Below are positions 63,474 to 64,000 of a stretch of DNA of 64,000 nt, piece after piece. The stretch comes from Promethearchaeota archaeon (GTDB taxonomy: Archaea; Asgardarchaeota; Lokiarchaeia; Sigyniarchaeales; SOKP01): contig JAEOTA010000054.1 of NCBI GenBank assembly GCA_016840085.1, positions 62,001-126,000 on the forward strand, read 5' to 3'. How positions within the stretch are numbered: position 1 is the first letter of the stretch; each line of letters starts with the position of its first letter. Position numbers and translations under genes: made by a program. The notes beneath the pieces are model-generated. The model had not been told where the DNA came from, did not search any database, and was given only the letters and a program-made list of their open reading frames with translations.

Positions 63474-64000
63474 ATGAGTTATAAAATGAATTTTGATGAC
63501 ATTAAAAATTTACTTGGATCTGAAGCTGATAGTCTTTTAAATCACACTTGCACAGGAATTCCAAATAAGATGATACATATTCCAGGACCAGATTTCATTG
63601 AAAGAGTTATGGAGCATAGCGATCGGAATAATTTAGTTCTAAACAACATGAATAGATTATTTAATCAACGAGGTCGATTAGCAGGAACGGGTTACCTTTC
63701 AGTATTGCCTGTAGATCAAGGCATTGAACATACAGCATCCGCTAGTTTTGCTGTAAACCCGTTATATTTTGATCCTGAAAATATTGTCAAATTAGCTATT
63801 GATGGAGGGTGTAATGCATTTGTGTCTACATTAGGAGTGTTAGGCTCTATTTCACGGAGATATGCGAGAAAAATACCATTTATTGTAAAAATAAATCATA
63901 ATGAATTATTAACTAAACCAGCTCTTTCAGACCAAACTTTGTTTGCGAATGTAGACCAAGCATGGTTAATGGGTGCTGCGGGGGTAGGCGCAACTATATA
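63474..64000 (+). CDS. fbaB: Class I fructose-bisphosphate aldolase, FbaB-type (5' part, runs off the window)
   Basis: The first ~175 codons of an archaeal-type class I aldolase that matches the bacterial FbaB group. Segments include [94 protein letters not shown] and [11 protein letters not shown]. Class I aldolases form a Schiff base with a Lys that lies beyond the window edge. The enzyme cleaves or forms fructose-1,6-bisphosphate in glycolysis and gluconeogenesis. Start ATG 63474; an ATG at 63486 would lose four residues. Not preceded by a glycolytic gene. Confidence 0.88.
   Translation, partial: MSYKMNFDDIKNLLGSEADSLLNHTCTGIPNKMIHIPGPDFIERVMEHSDRNNLVLNNMNRLFNQRGRLAGTGYLSVLPVDQGIEHTASASFAVNPLYFDPENIVKLAIDGGCNAFVSTLGVLGSISRRYARKIPFIVKINHNELLTKPALSDQTLFANVDQAWLMGAAGVGATI

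Noticed and set aside
1..64000. CRISPR arrays, insertion sequences, prophage or integrase genes.
   Set aside because: I see no regularly spaced short repeats, no transposase or integrase motifs and no long terminal inverted repeats.

Overview
The window is AT-rich archaeal DNA, most likely from an Asgard archaeon of the Lokiarchaeia type (Promethearchaeota). The support is a combination of gene families: two Ras/MglA-type small GTPases, a protein with two Roadblock/LC7 domains, three JAMM/MPN+ metalloproteases, a proteasome-activating AAA ATPase (PAN), an LRR-TPR protein, a split HdrABC/MvhD system and a repetitive surface protein with a short C-terminal membrane anchor. The lineage call is inference; no rRNA gene is present. 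I see no convincing tRNA, CRISPR array or insertion sequence.

Layout. 0-5 kb: tail of a possible DUF155/RMND1-like protein, a methyltransferase/ATP-grasp fusion, a small broken gene, a DUF2179 membrane protein and PAN. 5-15 kb: a beta-CASP nuclease-like protein with duplicated N-terminal domains, an S15 peptidase-like hydrolase with a small acidic partner, an IscU scaffold, a frameshifted nitroreductase and a copper ATPase with a Cys-rich companion. 15-21 kb: an MFS transporter, a large membrane protein with a helix-turn-helix tail and a CrtI-like oxidoreductase. 21-30 kb: the most unusual block, with three complete JAMM proteases, a zinc-ribbon protein, a ChlI/ChlD-like AAA-VWA protein and an ATP-grasp enzyme on two diverging arms. 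30-44 kb: Roadblock protein, sugar nucleotidyltransferase, coiled-coil protein, PHP phosphatase, LRR-TPR protein, a lipid and phosphate group (PAP2, GDPD, DedA-like), small unknown proteins and a longin-like/winged-helix protein. 44-50 kb: MglA-like GTPase, HdrC-HdrB, and a DUF39/NIL-ferredoxin pair known from homocysteine synthesis. 50-60 kb: a candidate structured RNA, an RNase Z-like protein, a Ras-like GTPase, an orphan adenine DNA methyltransferase, a longin/roadblock-sized protein, an HdrA-MvhD fusion and DUF711. 60-64 kb: a surface protein with four ~140-residue repeats, and the start of an FbaB-type class I aldolase.

How the genes may work together. HdrBC and HdrA-MvhD, about 9 kb apart, could form one electron-bifurcating soluble heterodisulfide reductase. 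The DUF39/NIL-ferredoxin pair and IscU cover sulfur and Fe-S metabolism. The JAMM cluster together with PAN points to regulated proteolysis, but no ubiquitin-like protein, E1 or E2 is visible here.

Three genes (iscU, copA and a membrane protein near 43.6 kb) lack an ATG/GTG/TTG where expected. Each instead has a GGTG-type ribosome binding site followed after exactly 6 nt by ATT, ATA or ATC in frame. This suggests non-canonical initiation, or in the copA case a lost base.
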